The notes: generated from the sequence alone by a model not told the origin. Shown: positions 1 to 8,276, counted from the first letter of the stretch. The stretch: 59,002 nt of DNA from Candidatus Accumulibacter meliphilus (GCA_003332265.1 QPGA01000011.1:1-59002); one strand, 5' to 3'. Program-made: numbers and translations.

Positions 1-588
1 TGCGCGCTGCACGCCTACGTCCAGATGACCAACCACGTGCACCTCTTGCTGTCTCCGCCGGAATCCGAGGCTGTCCCCCGGCTGATGATTTCGCTGGGCC
101 GGCGCTACGTGCAGTACATCAACAAGTCGTACCGTCGCACCGGCACCTTGTGGGACAGCCGCTACAAGTCTTCTCTGGTGCAGGCCGATTTCTATCTACT
201 CCTTTGTCAGCGCTATATCGAACTCAATCCCGTGCGCGCAGCGATGGTCGATGACCCGGCGCACTATCGCTGGAGTAGTTATCGGACGAACGGATTGGGG
301 CAGAGTGACTCATTGCTGACTCCGCATGCGGTGTATTCCAGTCTGGGCGCAAACGAGGCTGACCGGCTGGTGAACTATCGGTCCTTGTTCCGCCCGGAAC
401 TGGATACCGAGGCAATCAGCGACATCCGCATGGCCTTGGATCAGGGACAGCCGCTCGGGGATGCTCGGTTTATCGACAGCATCGAACGGGCCACTGGACA
501 GCGGCGCGAAAGTCGCCCGCGGGGTCGGCCGCGGAAGGCAATGCTTGAAGAAACGGGACCACAGGACCAGAAGTCATTTGATATGTGA
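1..588 (+). CDS. REP-associated tyrosine transposase (RAYT), 5' end outside window
   Basis: Y1/HUH-type transposase of the REP-associated class, thought to nick and mobilise short palindromic repeats. The reading frame is open from base 1, so the gene begins upstream; the first internal ATG is at 25. The HUH metal-binding motif is visible as NHVHLL around bases 31-50, followed by the family signatures ending in YIELNPVRA (about 217-241) and WSSY (about 271-282). The C-terminus is rich in Arg and Gly. The gene ends 35 bases before a beheaded higB, and the spacer holds a long T run. The block looks like an insertion that removed the start of higB. The palindromic repeats elsewhere in this window are possible substrates, which is inference only. 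Confidence 0.85.
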   Translation, partial: CALHAYVQMTNHVHLLLSPPESEAVPRLMISLGRRYVQYINKSYRRTGTLWDSRYKSSLVQADFYLLLCQRYIELNPVRAAMVDDPAHYRWSSYRTNGLGQSDSLLTPHAVYSSLGANEADRLVNYRSLFRPELDTEAISDIRMALDQGQPLGDARFIDSIERATGQRRESRPRGRPRKAMLEETGPQDQKSFDM

Positions 589-622
589 GCCTGGCCCCTT
601 TTTTTCTTTCCTTTCTTCTTCA

Positions 623-793
623 TTGGACACTGCACAGGCTGTCGAGGACATGGATATTCCGGGCTTCCGGCTTCACCCGCTGAAGGGCGCAATGCGCGGG
701 CGGTGGTCGATCTCAGTAAACGGTAATTGGCGGCTGACGTTTGAGTTCCAGGATGGGAACGCCTACGTCCTAGACTACGAGGACTATCACTAA
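623..793 (+). pseudogene. higB: higB toxin remnant, N-terminus missing
   Basis: The translated fragment (LDTAQAVEDMDIPGFRLHPL and onward, then GRWSISVNGNWRLTFEF, ending in LDYEDYH) matches the C-terminal part of HigB/RelE-family mRNA interferases, which are usually about 92 residues. Only about 56 residues remain. The frame stays open upstream to 461, but that stretch reads antisense-like sequence of the RAYT gene rather than HigB. The break falls near 590-622, right after the RAYT stop codon and a T-rich spacer. The toxin is probably inactive because the N-terminal helices are gone. It overlaps higA by one base (TAATG), the usual coupling for this pair. Confidence 0.75.
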
Positions 794-1086
794 TGGCTAT
801 GTACAACCCCCCGCATCCCGGTGAGTTCATTACCGACGTTTACCTCGAACCGAATGGCGTCAGTGGTCGCGAGCTCGCGGAGAAGCTGGACGTGGCTGCG
901 TCTACTTTGAGCCGTATCCTCAAGGGCACCAGCCGGGTGACCCCGGAGATGGCGCTTCGACTGTCTAAGGCTCTTGGTCGCACTCCCGAGAGTTGGCTCG
1001 CCATGCAGGACTGCCACGATCTGTGGGTGGCGAGGCAGCACGTGGACCTCAAGCGCGTGAGCAAGCTTCGGCTGGCCGCGGCCTAA
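793..1086 (+). CDS. higA: HigA-family antitoxin, XRE-type DNA-binding protein
   Basis: A 97-residue antitoxin and autorepressor. The N-terminal PPHPGEFI motif followed by a helix-turn-helix (ELAEKLDVAASTLSRILKG, then RVTPEMALRLSKALG) is typical of HigA proteins that bind the toxin and the operator of their own operon. Length and order are complete. The ATG overlaps the stop of the higB remnant. Since the toxin gene is truncated, this is an orphan antitoxin, and its native promoter upstream of higB has probably been displaced by the RAYT insertion. It could still act on related HigB toxins elsewhere in the genome. Confidence 0.9.
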   Translation: MAMYNPPHPGEFITDVYLEPNGVSGRELAEKLDVAASTLSRILKGTSRVTPEMALRLSKALGRTPESWLAMQDCHDLWVARQHVDLKRVSKLRLAAA

Positions 1087-1130
1087 TGAATAAGTTGGAA
1101 TTTGGGGACAGCCCACAGTTCTTTTGAAAA

Positions 1131-1325
1131 TCATGCACCGACTCGGCTGACATGAGGAAACTTTTCCGGATGACGAATGGATTCAACGGCCAAATCAATG
1201 TCAAGTTCGGGCCAGTACAGATGGTTTGCAGAGGGGAGTTCGACGTGCAGGAGCTTGCCGACCGGAACCTCTCGAAACCAGGGGAACCCCGAGAACGGGA
1301 GGAACAGCTCCTGATCGTCCAGCAA
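1131..1325 (-). CDS. DUF2442 domain protein
   Basis: A 64-residue protein beginning MLDDQELFLPFSGFPWFR and containing LYWPELDIDLAVESI and HPEKFPHVS, the recognisable DUF2442 pattern. DUF2442 proteins commonly sit directly after a DUF4160 gene and the pair has been predicted to be a toxin-antitoxin-like module; no activity can be inferred here. It begins 33 bases after the stop of the DUF4160 gene on the same strand, consistent with co-transcription. It converges with higA, separated by about 45 bases. Confidence 0.8.
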   Translation of the reverse strand: MLDDQELFLPFSGFPWFREVPVGKLLHVELPSANHLYWPELDIDLAVESIRHPEKFPHVSRVGA

Positions 1326-1358
1326 GAGCCAGAAGCCATGCTCGGGGAGGCGGTCACC

Positions 1359-1610
1359 TCAACCGGGAAAGTGCTTATGCCAGGCGCTGCGGATGTCATC
1401 CTGGTGCTCCTGAACTAATCGAAGGGCCTCGTTAGTTTCGCGCGGTGCGAGGCCGATGTGCTGGGCCAGTTTAATCGTGGGTTCGAGCCAGAACTTGGCC
1501 TCGCCATTTTGGCCTTGAACATGGACACGAATTGTCGATTCTTCTCGTGAAAAGAACCGGAAGCCACTTTCTTGAAATACAGTCGGACTCGTGAGCAGAA
1601 TGATACGCAC
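1359..1610 (-). CDS. DUF4160 domain protein
   Basis: About 83 residues. The core (PTVFQESGFRFFSREEST, then VHVQGQNGEAKFWLEPTI and LRLVQEHQDDIRSAW) matches DUF4160, a small protein family usually paired with DUF2442 as it is here. The start is uncertain. Family members normally open Met-Pro-Thr-Val, but here the codon before Pro is AGT (Ser). The nearest usable in-frame start I see is GTG at 1610, adding a short hydrophobic lead. The reading frame itself stays open far upstream, antisense to the deacetylase gene, which is chance. The original start may therefore be mutated and the GTG may or may not rescue it. Confidence 0.7.
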   Translation of the reverse strand: MRIILLTSPTVFQESGFRFFSREESTIRVHVQGQNGEAKFWLEPTIKLAQHIGLAPRETNEALRLVQEHQDDIRSAWHKHFPG

Positions 1611-1814
1611 AGTAGTGGCATGTAGCGATCCAGGCGAAAAAGTACCCCCCAAGTTCCCGAGTGACTGCGTAGGAAGAGTTTGACCCGTCGAGCACTCTGC
1701 TGGCCAACAGAACGTCCGGAAGGGGGCGGAGAAGTTCTCGGCTACACAAGGTACACGTGCTCGCACCAACGCAGGTCGGCTAGAATCGGTCTGCTCCACT
1801 CGTTGGTCGTCCTC

Positions 1815-2792
1815 GTGAAACTCTTCTATACCGACGTTTTCGTCCTGCCGCTGCCCGCCGGCCATCGTTTTCCGATGGAGAAATACGCGCGTCTGCGCGC
1901 GCGGCTGTACGCATCCGGGGCATTCTGCGACGGCGATTTCGAGACCCCGGCGGCCGCGACCAGCGAACAGCTTTGTCGCGCGCATGATGCGGCTTACGTC
2001 GCGCGCGTAAGCGCTGGCGAACTCAGTGCCGCCGAGATCCGGCGCATCGGTTTCCCCTGGAGTCCGGAGATGGTCGAACGTTCGCGGCGCTCGGCGGGGG
2101 CGACGATTGCCGCCTGCCGCGAAGCGCTGCGCACGGGTTGCTCGGTCAATCTGGCGGGTGGGACGCACCATGCGCATGCCGCCCACGGCGAGGGTTTCTG
2201 CGTCTTCAACGACACGGTGGTGGCTGCTCGTGTGCTGCGCGCCGAGGGGCTGCTGCAGCGTACCGCGGTGATCGACCTCGATGTCCATCAGGGTAACGGC
2301 ACGGCGAGCATCTGCGCCGATGACGAGGCGATCTTCACTTTTTCGATGCACGGGGCACGCAATTTTCCTGTCCGCAAAGCGCGCAGCGACTTCGACATCG
2401 AGTTGCCCGACGCGACCGGCGATGCGCCGTATCTGCAGCAACTGGCAGTGGCGCTCGAACGCGTCTTCACGCTTGCCCGCCCAGAGCTGGTTATCTACCT
2501 GGCGGGCGCCGATCCCTACCACGATGATCGTCTCGGGCGCCTGGCGCTGAGCTTCGATGGTCTCGCGGCGCGCGACGAGATGGTGCTCGCTGCCTGCCGC
2601 CAGCGGACCGTTCCGGTGGCGATCAGCATGGCCGGCGGCTACGCGCGCGACATCGACGACACGGTCAGCATCCACTGCCGGACGGTGCTTACGGCGCGGC
2701 AAATCTTTCCTGTGAAAGTCGCGTACGCGACTCACGAAGCTCCCTTCTCCCCTCGCGGGAGAAGGGTTGGGGAAGAGGGGCAACGGTCATGA
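1815..2792 (+). CDS. Histone deacetylase family protein (arginase/deacetylase fold)
   Basis: A Zn-dependent deacetylase of the HDAC/acetylpolyamine amidohydrolase class, about 325 residues. Visible signatures are GGTHHAH (charge-relay His pair), DLDVHQGNGT (metal-binding Asp and His), and GADPYHDDRLG near the C-terminus. The GTG at 1815 is chosen because VKLFYTDVFVLPLPAGHRFP is where the family begins; the open frame extends to 1680 without family similarity. Bacterial members deacetylate small acetylated amines or proteins, and the substrate here is unknown. The last ~27 codons are supplied by a dispersed palindromic repeat (2712-2831), so the C-terminal tail VKVAYATHEAPFSP... is foreign to the family; its stop codon (TGA) lies inside the repeat. 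Confidence 0.88.
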   Translation: MKLFYTDVFVLPLPAGHRFPMEKYARLRARLYASGAFCDGDFETPAAATSEQLCRAHDAAYVARVSAGELSAAEIRRIGFPWSPEMVERSRRSAGATIAACREALRTGCSVNLAGGTHHAHAAHGEGFCVFNDTVVAARVLRAEGLLQRTAVIDLDVHQGNGTASICADDEAIFTFSMHGARNFPVRKARSDFDIELPDATGDAPYLQQLAVALERVFTLARPELVIYLAGADPYHDDRLGRLALSFDGLAARDEMVLAACRQRTVPVAISMAGGYARDIDDTVSIHCRTVLTARQIFPVKVAYATHEAPFSPRGRRVGEEGQRS

Positions 2793-2831
2793 CTTTCATG
2801 ATTTGGGGTGTCTCGACCGTCATGACCGTTA
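2712..2831. repeat. Dispersed three-hairpin repeat, copy 1
   Basis: About 120 bp with three palindromes in order: AGTCGCGTACGCGACT (perfect), a CCCTTCTCCC/GGGAGAAGGG stem, and ACGGTCATGA paired with TCATGACCGT about 30 bases later. Near-identical copies lie at 9861-9981 and 48751-48866, a diverged one at 14471-14568 and a partial one at 43855-43912. This copy runs through the end of the deacetylase gene and beyond its stop codon. Confidence 0.9.
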
Positions 2832-2857
2832 ATCCTCTTCTGGGCTAGTATCCGGCA

Positions 2858-4369
2858 ATGACGACTCCGATCCGATCCGAACCGCTTTATCGCGCCGCCG
2901 ACTTGCGGCGCATCGAGGCGGCTGCCGCCGCGCAACCGCTGATGGAGCGTGCCGGCGAGGCTGCCGCCGACCTGGCTGTTTCGCTCTCGCGTCTCGAAGG
3001 TGGCGCGGTGCTGGTGCTCGCCGGACCAGGCAACAATGGCGGCGATGCTTTCGTCGCGGCTCGACATCTGCGCCTGCGCGGCTTCGCGGTGAGCGTTGTT
3101 TTTGTCGGTGAGAGCAGTCGCTTACCGCAAGATGCGGCCGCGGCGTATCGCCATTTCGACGCCGATGGCGGCAGTACGCTGCAGGCCATTCCCTCCGGCT
3201 CGCGCTGGTCGCTGATCATCGATGGCCTGTTCGGCATCGGCCTGCAGCGAGCGATCGCTGGTCGCTACGCCGAGTTGGTGCAGGCCGCCAATACCCTGGC
3301 GCTGCGCCACCATTGTCCCTTGCTGGCGCTCGATTGTCCGAGCGGCCTCGACGCCGATACCGGCAAGCGCTGTGGCGAGACGATTCGCGCCAGCCACACG
3401 ATCACCTTCATCGCCGGGAAACCGGGTCTGCTCAGCGGCGACGGCCCGGAATACTGCGGCAGCATTACCCATGCCGCGCTCGATCTGCACGCCGAGCGCC
3501 TGGCGCCGCCCTGCGCGCGCACCATCGGCAGCGATCTGTTTGCCGCCTGGCTGCGCCCACGCGCCAAGAACACCCACAAGGGCAGCTTCGGCAGCGCTGG
3601 TGTGCTCGGCGGTGCGAGCAGCATGGTCGGCGCCGTTTTTCTCGCCGGACGGGCGGCGCTGAAGCTGGGCAGCGGCCGCGTTTATCTCGGCCTGCTCGAT
3701 GCGCAGGCGCCGACTTTCGATCCGCTGCAGCCGGAGCTGATGTTGCGCCGCCCCGAGGCTCTGCTGACCACGGCGCTGAGCGCGCTCGCCTGCGGCCCGG
3801 GAATGGGCGGCAGCGATGCAGCGCGCGAGCTGCTGCTGCGCGCCTGCGCCCTGGGTGTGCCGCTGCTGCTCGACGCCGACGCCCTGAACCTGTTGGCCAA
3901 CGACGAGCGCCTGCAGGAAGCGTTGAGCGAGCGGGCGCAGCGCGGCGTCGCGACCTTGCTCACGCCGCATCCGACCGAGGCCGCGCGCCTGCTCACCAGC
4001 GACACGGCGCAGGTACAGGCCGACCGCGCCGGCGCGGCGCTCGAACTCGCCAGCCGTTACCACGCCGTGGTGGTCTTGAAAGGTTGCGGGACCATTGTTG
4101 CCGCGCCTGGCGGGCGCTGGTTCGTCAACACCACCGGTCATCCGGCCCTGGCCACGGCGGGCACCGGTGACGTTCTCAGCGGCATGATCGTCGCGCTGCT
4201 CGCGCAGGGCTGGCCGGCGCTGGAGGCTTCGCTGGCTGGCGTACATCTGCACGGCGCCGCCGCCGAGGAAAAGGTTGCCAGTGGCTGCGGACCGGTTGGG
4301 CTGACGGCCAGCGAGATCATCGACAGCGCCCGCCTGTGTCTAAACCACTGGATCGCGCATGGCCGTTAG
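2858..4369 (+). CDS. nnr: Bifunctional NAD(P)H-hydrate epimerase / ADP-dependent dehydratase
   Basis: Repairs hydrated NAD(P)H: the N-terminal YjeF_N half epimerises R- and S-NAD(P)HX and the C-terminal carbohydrate-kinase-like half dehydrates the S form using ADP. The 503-residue length fits the fused bacterial form. Residues about 50-70 show GPGNNGGDAFVAARHL, the YjeF_N signature; the C-terminal half shows KGSFGSAGVLGG near its start, then LTPHPTEAARLL, and TAGTGDVLSGM with the catalytic Asp. The ATG at 2858 follows the repeat element by 26 bases. The downstream EamA gene overlaps its end by 11 bases, so the two are probably translated together. Confidence 0.95.
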   Translation: MTTPIRSEPLYRAADLRRIEAAAAAQPLMERAGEAAADLAVSLSRLEGGAVLVLAGPGNNGGDAFVAARHLRLRGFAVSVVFVGESSRLPQDAAAAYRHFDADGGSTLQAIPSGSRWSLIIDGLFGIGLQRAIAGRYAELVQAANTLALRHHCPLLALDCPSGLDADTGKRCGETIRASHTITFIAGKPGLLSGDGPEYCGSITHAALDLHAERLAPPCARTIGSDLFAAWLRPRAKNTHKGSFGSAGVLGGASSMVGAVFLAGRAALKLGSGRVYLGLLDAQAPTFDPLQPELMLRRPEALLTTALSALACGPGMGGSDAARELLLRACALGVPLLLDADALNLLANDERLQEALSERAQRGVATLLTPHPTEAARLLTSDTAQVQADRAGAALELASRYHAVVVLKGCGTIVAAPGGRWFVNTTGHPALATAGTGDVLSGMIVALLAQGWPALEASLAGVHLHGAAAEEKVASGCGPVGLTASEIIDSARLCLNHWIAHGR

Positions 4370-5270
4370 CCAGGATGTTCAGCTTGACCAGGCCAGCCTG
4401 GCCAACTCGGATGGCGCGCCGCTCCGCCTGCACGCCGCCCTGCTGTTCCTGACCGCATTACTCCTTTTCGCCGCGCTCGACGCGACCGCCAAACATCTCA
4501 GTGCCCTTTTCGCCGTGCCGCTGCTGGTCTGGGCGCGCTATCTGGTGCACCTGGTGATCATGTTGCTCGCCGTTGCGCCGAGCATGGGGCGCCGCCTGAT
4601 CGTCACCGAGCGGCCGTGGTTGATGAGCTTGCGTGGCTTGACGCTGGTCGCCGTCACGCTGCTCGGTCAACTGGCGCTGAAGACGCTGCCTCTGGCCGAA
4701 ACGACGGCCCTGATCTTCGTCGCGCCGCTGCTGGTGGCTTTGCTCGCCGCGCCGCTGCTCGGCGAGACGGTGCGCTTGCGGACCTGGCTGGCGACCATCG
4801 CCGGTTTCGTTGGCGTGCTGCTGATTGCCCGGCCCGGCGGCAGCCTGTTCGGCCCCGGTGTGGCTTACGCGCTGGGTGCGGCGCTGAGCTATGCAGCCTA
4901 CCAGATTTTGACCCGCAAGCTCGCCGCCAGCGAGCATCCGATGCGCCTGCTGTTCTATACCGCCTTGCTCGGCACCTTGGCGATGCTGCCCGTTCTCCCG
5001 GTCTACTGGGATGGAATCTGGCCGACGCCGACGCAGAGCCTGCTGATCATCTCGCTCGGCCTCTATGGAGGCATCGGGCACTTTCTGCTGATCCGTGCTT
5101 TCCACGAGACTTCGGCCTCGCTGCTCGCGCCCTTGATCTATACCCAGCTGGTCTGGGCGACGCTGCTCGGCTGGCTGGTTTTCGACCACTTTCCGGACCT
5201 GTTGACCGTCGTCGGGATGATCGTCATTGGCGCGTCGGGACTCAGCCTGGCGATTCGCTGGCGGCGCTGA
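4359..5270 (+). CDS. EamA/DMT family transporter
   Basis: A drug/metabolite-transporter superfamily inner-membrane protein of 303 residues with about ten hydrophobic segments arranged as two EamA repeats. The first repeat ends near GFVGVLLIARPGG and the second runs from the ALSYAAYQILTRKLA region to the C-terminus. Members export amino acids, nucleobases or other small metabolites, and the substrate cannot be predicted. The start overlaps the preceding gene by 11 bases. It converges with the patatin-like gene, leaving only 14 bases between stop codons. Confidence 0.9.
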   Translation: MAVSQDVQLDQASLANSDGAPLRLHAALLFLTALLLFAALDATAKHLSALFAVPLLVWARYLVHLVIMLLAVAPSMGRRLIVTERPWLMSLRGLTLVAVTLLGQLALKTLPLAETTALIFVAPLLVALLAAPLLGETVRLRTWLATIAGFVGVLLIARPGGSLFGPGVAYALGAALSYAAYQILTRKLAASEHPMRLLFYTALLGTLAMLPVLPVYWDGIWPTPTQSLLIISLGLYGGIGHFLLIRAFHETSASLLAPLIYTQLVWATLLGWLVFDHFPDLLTVVGMIVIGASGLSLAIRWRR

Positions 5271-5284
5271 GTGTGCTCAGCCTG

Positions 5285-6253
5285 TCAGCCCGAAAACAGC
5301 GTCGCCGCTTCCTCCTGGCCGAGCTCGAAGTAGCGCTTCTGGGCGCTGCTGTCCTTCAGCGAAATGGTCATGCTTTCGAGGTCTTTCGGGCGCAGCACGT
5401 GCAGGGGTTTGGCGTAATAGCGCTTGCCGTCGATGTCCACGCTCTTCTTGCCCATTGCCTTGAGCATGTCATTGACCAGCCTGGCCTGCGTGAATACCCG
5501 CGTGTTGGGTAGCGAGAGTTGCATGTCGCTGACCAGCAGGTGGGTGTCGATGCTGGTGAACGGCAGGCTGAAAGTGCTCGAGTTGTAAAGCTTGTCGAGT
5601 TCGCGGTGGTAGTCGTAGTCGGTGAAGTCGACGGCGATGATTTCGTCGACCTGATCGTCCTCGAACAGCGTGCGCAGCGGCGTGTTGTCCAGGTAACCGC
5701 CTTCGATGAAGTAATCGCCGTCGATGCTGATCGCCTTGAAGTAGGGGATGGTGGTGATGCCGGCGAGGAAGGCATCCATGAAGACATCCAGACTGGCGTC
5801 GTCGACGGTTTTCAGGATCTCGTTGACCTTGAAGAAATGCCCCTGCCGCTTGCTGAGGTTGGTCGCGCGGATGTCCCAGCGCACGCTTTCGAGATGTTCG
5901 GCGAGGAGCGCCCGGCGCTCAGGCTCGTCGAGGAGCAGCGATTTTCGGCACTTGTCCTTGTTGACCGTGAACAGGTGCGTGCCGGTGGGCAACAGCTGCG
6001 GACGCAGGCCGAGGAAGTTGGAACAAATATGGAAAATGTCGGTCGCGCTCATTCGCGTCGTGCGCGTCAGCACCGGTGGCAGTTCCTCGCTTTGCACGTT
6101 CCAGAGCAGGTAGTCGACGACGATGTTGTTGCCCGAGCTGGTCGAGGTGATGTGTACCACCGGCACTTCGTTCCTCTTCAGCCATACCAGCACGCCTTCG
6201 GTGTAGAAGCTCCGATAGCCGCCGCCCGAGGCGACAAAACCATATCTGGTCAT
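5285..6253 (-). CDS. Patatin-like phospholipase family protein with altered catalytic motifs
   Basis: A 322-residue protein with the patatin layout: an oxyanion-type GGGYRS at residues 10-15, a nucleophile-elbow region and a C-terminal EGGYLDNTP. In active patatins the elbow is G-x-S-x-G and the second catalytic residue is Asp in D-G-G/A. Here the elbow reads S37-T-S39-S-G41, so the leading Gly is Ser, and the Asp position is Glu184. No signal peptide is visible. It is transcribed divergently from the HIT gene across a 224-base gap. The fold assignment is confident; whether it still hydrolyses lipids is open. Confidence 0.8.
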   Translation of the reverse strand: MTRYGFVASGGGYRSFYTEGVLVWLKRNEVPVVHITSTSSGNNIVVDYLLWNVQSEELPPVLTRTTRMSATDIFHICSNFLGLRPQLLPTGTHLFTVNKDKCRKSLLLDEPERRALLAEHLESVRWDIRATNLSKRQGHFFKVNEILKTVDDASLDVFMDAFLAGITTIPYFKAISIDGDYFIEGGYLDNTPLRTLFEDDQVDEIIAVDFTDYDYHRELDKLYNSSTFSLPFTSIDTHLLVSDMQLSLPNTRVFTQARLVNDMLKAMGKKSVDIDGKRYYAKPLHVLRPKDLESMTISLKDSSAQKRYFELGQEEAATLFSG

Positions 6254-6477
6254 CGTTTTACCCCCTGTATTTGTGGCGTGCCGGCGAGTGCCAGCCGCGT
6301 GGTCGACTGTGCCATAGTTGTGCAGACGCGAGGAGGGGCGGGCCCGCTCGTTGCCTGGTTTTTTGTGCTACCGTCCGCACAGCACGGCGCTGGTAGGGGC
6401 CGAGGGCAAGGGTAGCGAAGCCAGCTGGCGGTGGACTTACGGGCACTTTTCGTTTCGACTTTCGTGGGAGAAAAAAG

Positions 6478-6936
6478 ATGGACGTGGATGAAGTGCAGCT
6501 ACTTGCCGATTTTCGAGCCAAGTTTCGCGTTGACGAACTGCTGATCGCGAGTACGCCGGCCTGGTCGTGGTCGCTCAGGCCGGCGCAGGCGACGGTGGGA
6601 GCCGGGGTCTTGTCCTTGAATCGCTACGCGGCCGCTTTTGCGGAGGTCAGTGCTGCAGAAATGGCCGAGTTGGCGGTCCTCGTCGCTCAGCTGGAAGGAG
6701 CGCTCAAGAGTGTTTTCGACTACGACGTCATCAATTACCTGATGTTGATGATGGTCGACAAGCACGTCCATTTTCACGTCATCCCCAGATACCAGGGAGT
6801 ACGCCAGTTTGCCGGGCTGGAATGGGTCGACAGCGCCTGGCCGGCGGTGCCGGCCTTGTCCGTCAGCCAGCACTCCGGGGAGGAGGGCGTCCTGTCGACC
6901 ATCCGGGAAGCGGTCGGCATGGCATGCGCCAGCTAG
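6478..6936 (+). CDS. HIT family nucleotide-binding protein
   Basis: A 152-residue histidine-triad protein. The signature HVHFHVIPRY (His-x-His-x-His) lies at residues 100-109, where these enzymes form the nucleotidyl-His intermediate when cleaving phosphoramidate or dinucleoside polyphosphate bonds. The N-terminal region has the expected SWSLRPAQATVGAGVLSLNRY segment. The ATG at 6478 follows a purine-rich stretch (GGGAGAAAAAAG) that can serve as ribosome-binding site. The protein is slightly longer than minimal HIT proteins because of its C-terminal tail. The next gene on the strand begins about 118 bases on. Confidence 0.88.
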   Translation: MDVDEVQLLADFRAKFRVDELLIASTPAWSWSLRPAQATVGAGVLSLNRYAAAFAEVSAAEMAELAVLVAQLEGALKSVFDYDVINYLMLMMVDKHVHFHVIPRYQGVRQFAGLEWVDSAWPAVPALSVSQHSGEEGVLSTIREAVGMACAS

Positions 6937-7054
6937 CCGGTCAGCGGATCGCTCCGCAGAGCGGTGCCGGGTGCGATCGATGCTGGCTGCGCTTGTTCGC
7001 CGGCGCCGTCGAACAGCCTGCCGCGCGGCGAGCCTTGTGCTCAGGGATCCGCTG

Positions 7055-8084
7055 ATGCGAGCGCTCGATGTCCTGAAGCTGCCGCTGCACGCGCTGGCCC
7101 TGGCCGGCAAAACCAAGTCATTCGTTGCCAATCCGCTGATCGGCTCGCATTGGCTCAACGAACGGGGACTGCACCGGCAGCGTGTGGCCTTGGCCGACCG
7201 TAGCGCCTGGGCGCGGCGCCGACAGCTGGGAAAAGTGCTGGGCGCTGGCGAGCGCGATGCCTACGCGCGTGACGGTTTCGTGGTCAAGCGCGACTTCCTG
7301 CCGGCCGATCTGTTTTCGCGCCTACAGGCCGAGGCGCCGGCGCATGTCGCCGCGGCGCGCGAGATGCGGCAGGGGCCTGTGGTGACCCGCCGGGTCGCAC
7401 TCGATCGGGTCGATGCCGCGCATTTGCCCAATGCTGTGGCGGCAGCCAACGATCCGCGCATCGATCAACTGATGCGCTACGTCGGTGCTCACGATGCGGT
7501 TGCGCTGATGTATCTGCAGACGATCATCGTCGATCCGGCGCGCGGCGTACAGGATCCGCAGACCGTGCTGCACCGCGATAATTTCCATTCCATCGCCAAG
7601 GCCTGGCTCTTTCTGCAGGATGTCGGCGAAGATGACGGCCCTTTTTCCTATGTGCCCGGATCGCATCGTCTGACCGATGCGTGCCTGGGAGTACGAAGAG
7701 TCGCTAACAGCGGCGTCTTCGGAGAACGTATATCACGCCCGCGGTTCGTTTCGCATGCCGCCTGCAGACCTCGGCCGGCTCGGCCTGGGGCCAGCGCTGA
7801 AGGTCGTCGTAGCGGCCAATACGCTGGTCGTTGCCGATAACCATGGCTTCCATGCGCGCACGCCGTCGCTGCGCGCGACGGTGCGCATGGAGATCTACGG
7901 GACTTTGCGCGGCAATCCCTATGGGCTCGGCTTTGGGCTTGACCCGCTGGCCTGGCCGGGAATCCGTTCGCGGCGGGCGAACCTGGTCGATCAGGCGGAG
8001 GAGCTCGCGGGGCGCCTCAAGCTAGGCGGCAAGGGCTGGCGGGTGGTCTCGGCGCGGCGGATGGACAGCCCGGAGATTGGTTGA
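7055..8084 (+). pseudogene. Phytanoyl-CoA dioxygenase family protein, frameshifted
   Basis: An Fe(II)/2-oxoglutarate-dependent oxygenase of the PhyH family split by a frame change. The first part runs in one frame from the ATG at 7055 (preceded by AGGGA) to about 7680, including the iron-binding H173-R-D175 and the segment SYVPGSHRLTDA. The rest (WEYEESLTAASSENVYHARGS onward to 8084, with the distal NHGFHAR motif) continues in the +1 frame. The join falls near 7676-7690, where the family normally reads SHRLT...WEYEES without a break. One extra or two missing bases would explain it. Both halves are otherwise well conserved, so the change is recent or a sequencing error; if it is an error this is one intact CDS of about 343 residues. 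Confidence 0.75.
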
Positions 8085-8129
8085 CGGCGGTTGGCTGCGC
8101 TTGCCCGAGCTTCACTGGCACGCCGATGC

Positions 8130-8276
8130 CTACTTCTTTTCATTGCGCCAGTCGTGCAGCGTTTCCTTGCGCGGTAGCGGCGGCGTGCTGCCGCCGCCCC
8201 GTTTGCTGATCAGCGGCAACGCGCCGCTGATCACGAACACCACACAGATGACAAAAACGATCCAGCCTGCGCTCAT
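8130..8276 (-). CDS. Small single-pass membrane protein, unknown function
   Basis: A 48-residue ORF, MSAGWIVFVICVVFVISGAL then a positively charged tail ending WRNEKK. One N-terminal transmembrane helix (residues about 4-22) precedes a short Gly/Pro-rich cytoplasmic-type tail. It begins 25 bases after the stop of the stomatin-like gene on the same strand and is preceded by AAGGAGTG, a good ribosome-binding site. It is probably the third gene of the nfeD/stomatin operon. I do not recognise a family. Confidence 0.7.
   Translation of the reverse strand: MSAGWIVFVICVVFVISGALPLISKRGGGSTPPLPRKETLHDWRNEKK

Noticed and set aside
1152-1418. Plus-strand ORF of 88 codons over the DUF4160/DUF2442 genes
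   Set aside because: The minus-strand frames match known small families; this frame matches nothing and spans the gap between them.
5519-6415. Plus-strand ORF of 298 codons opposite the patatin-like gene
   Set aside because: Val/Glu/Asp-rich antisense frame; the minus strand carries the recognisable protein.
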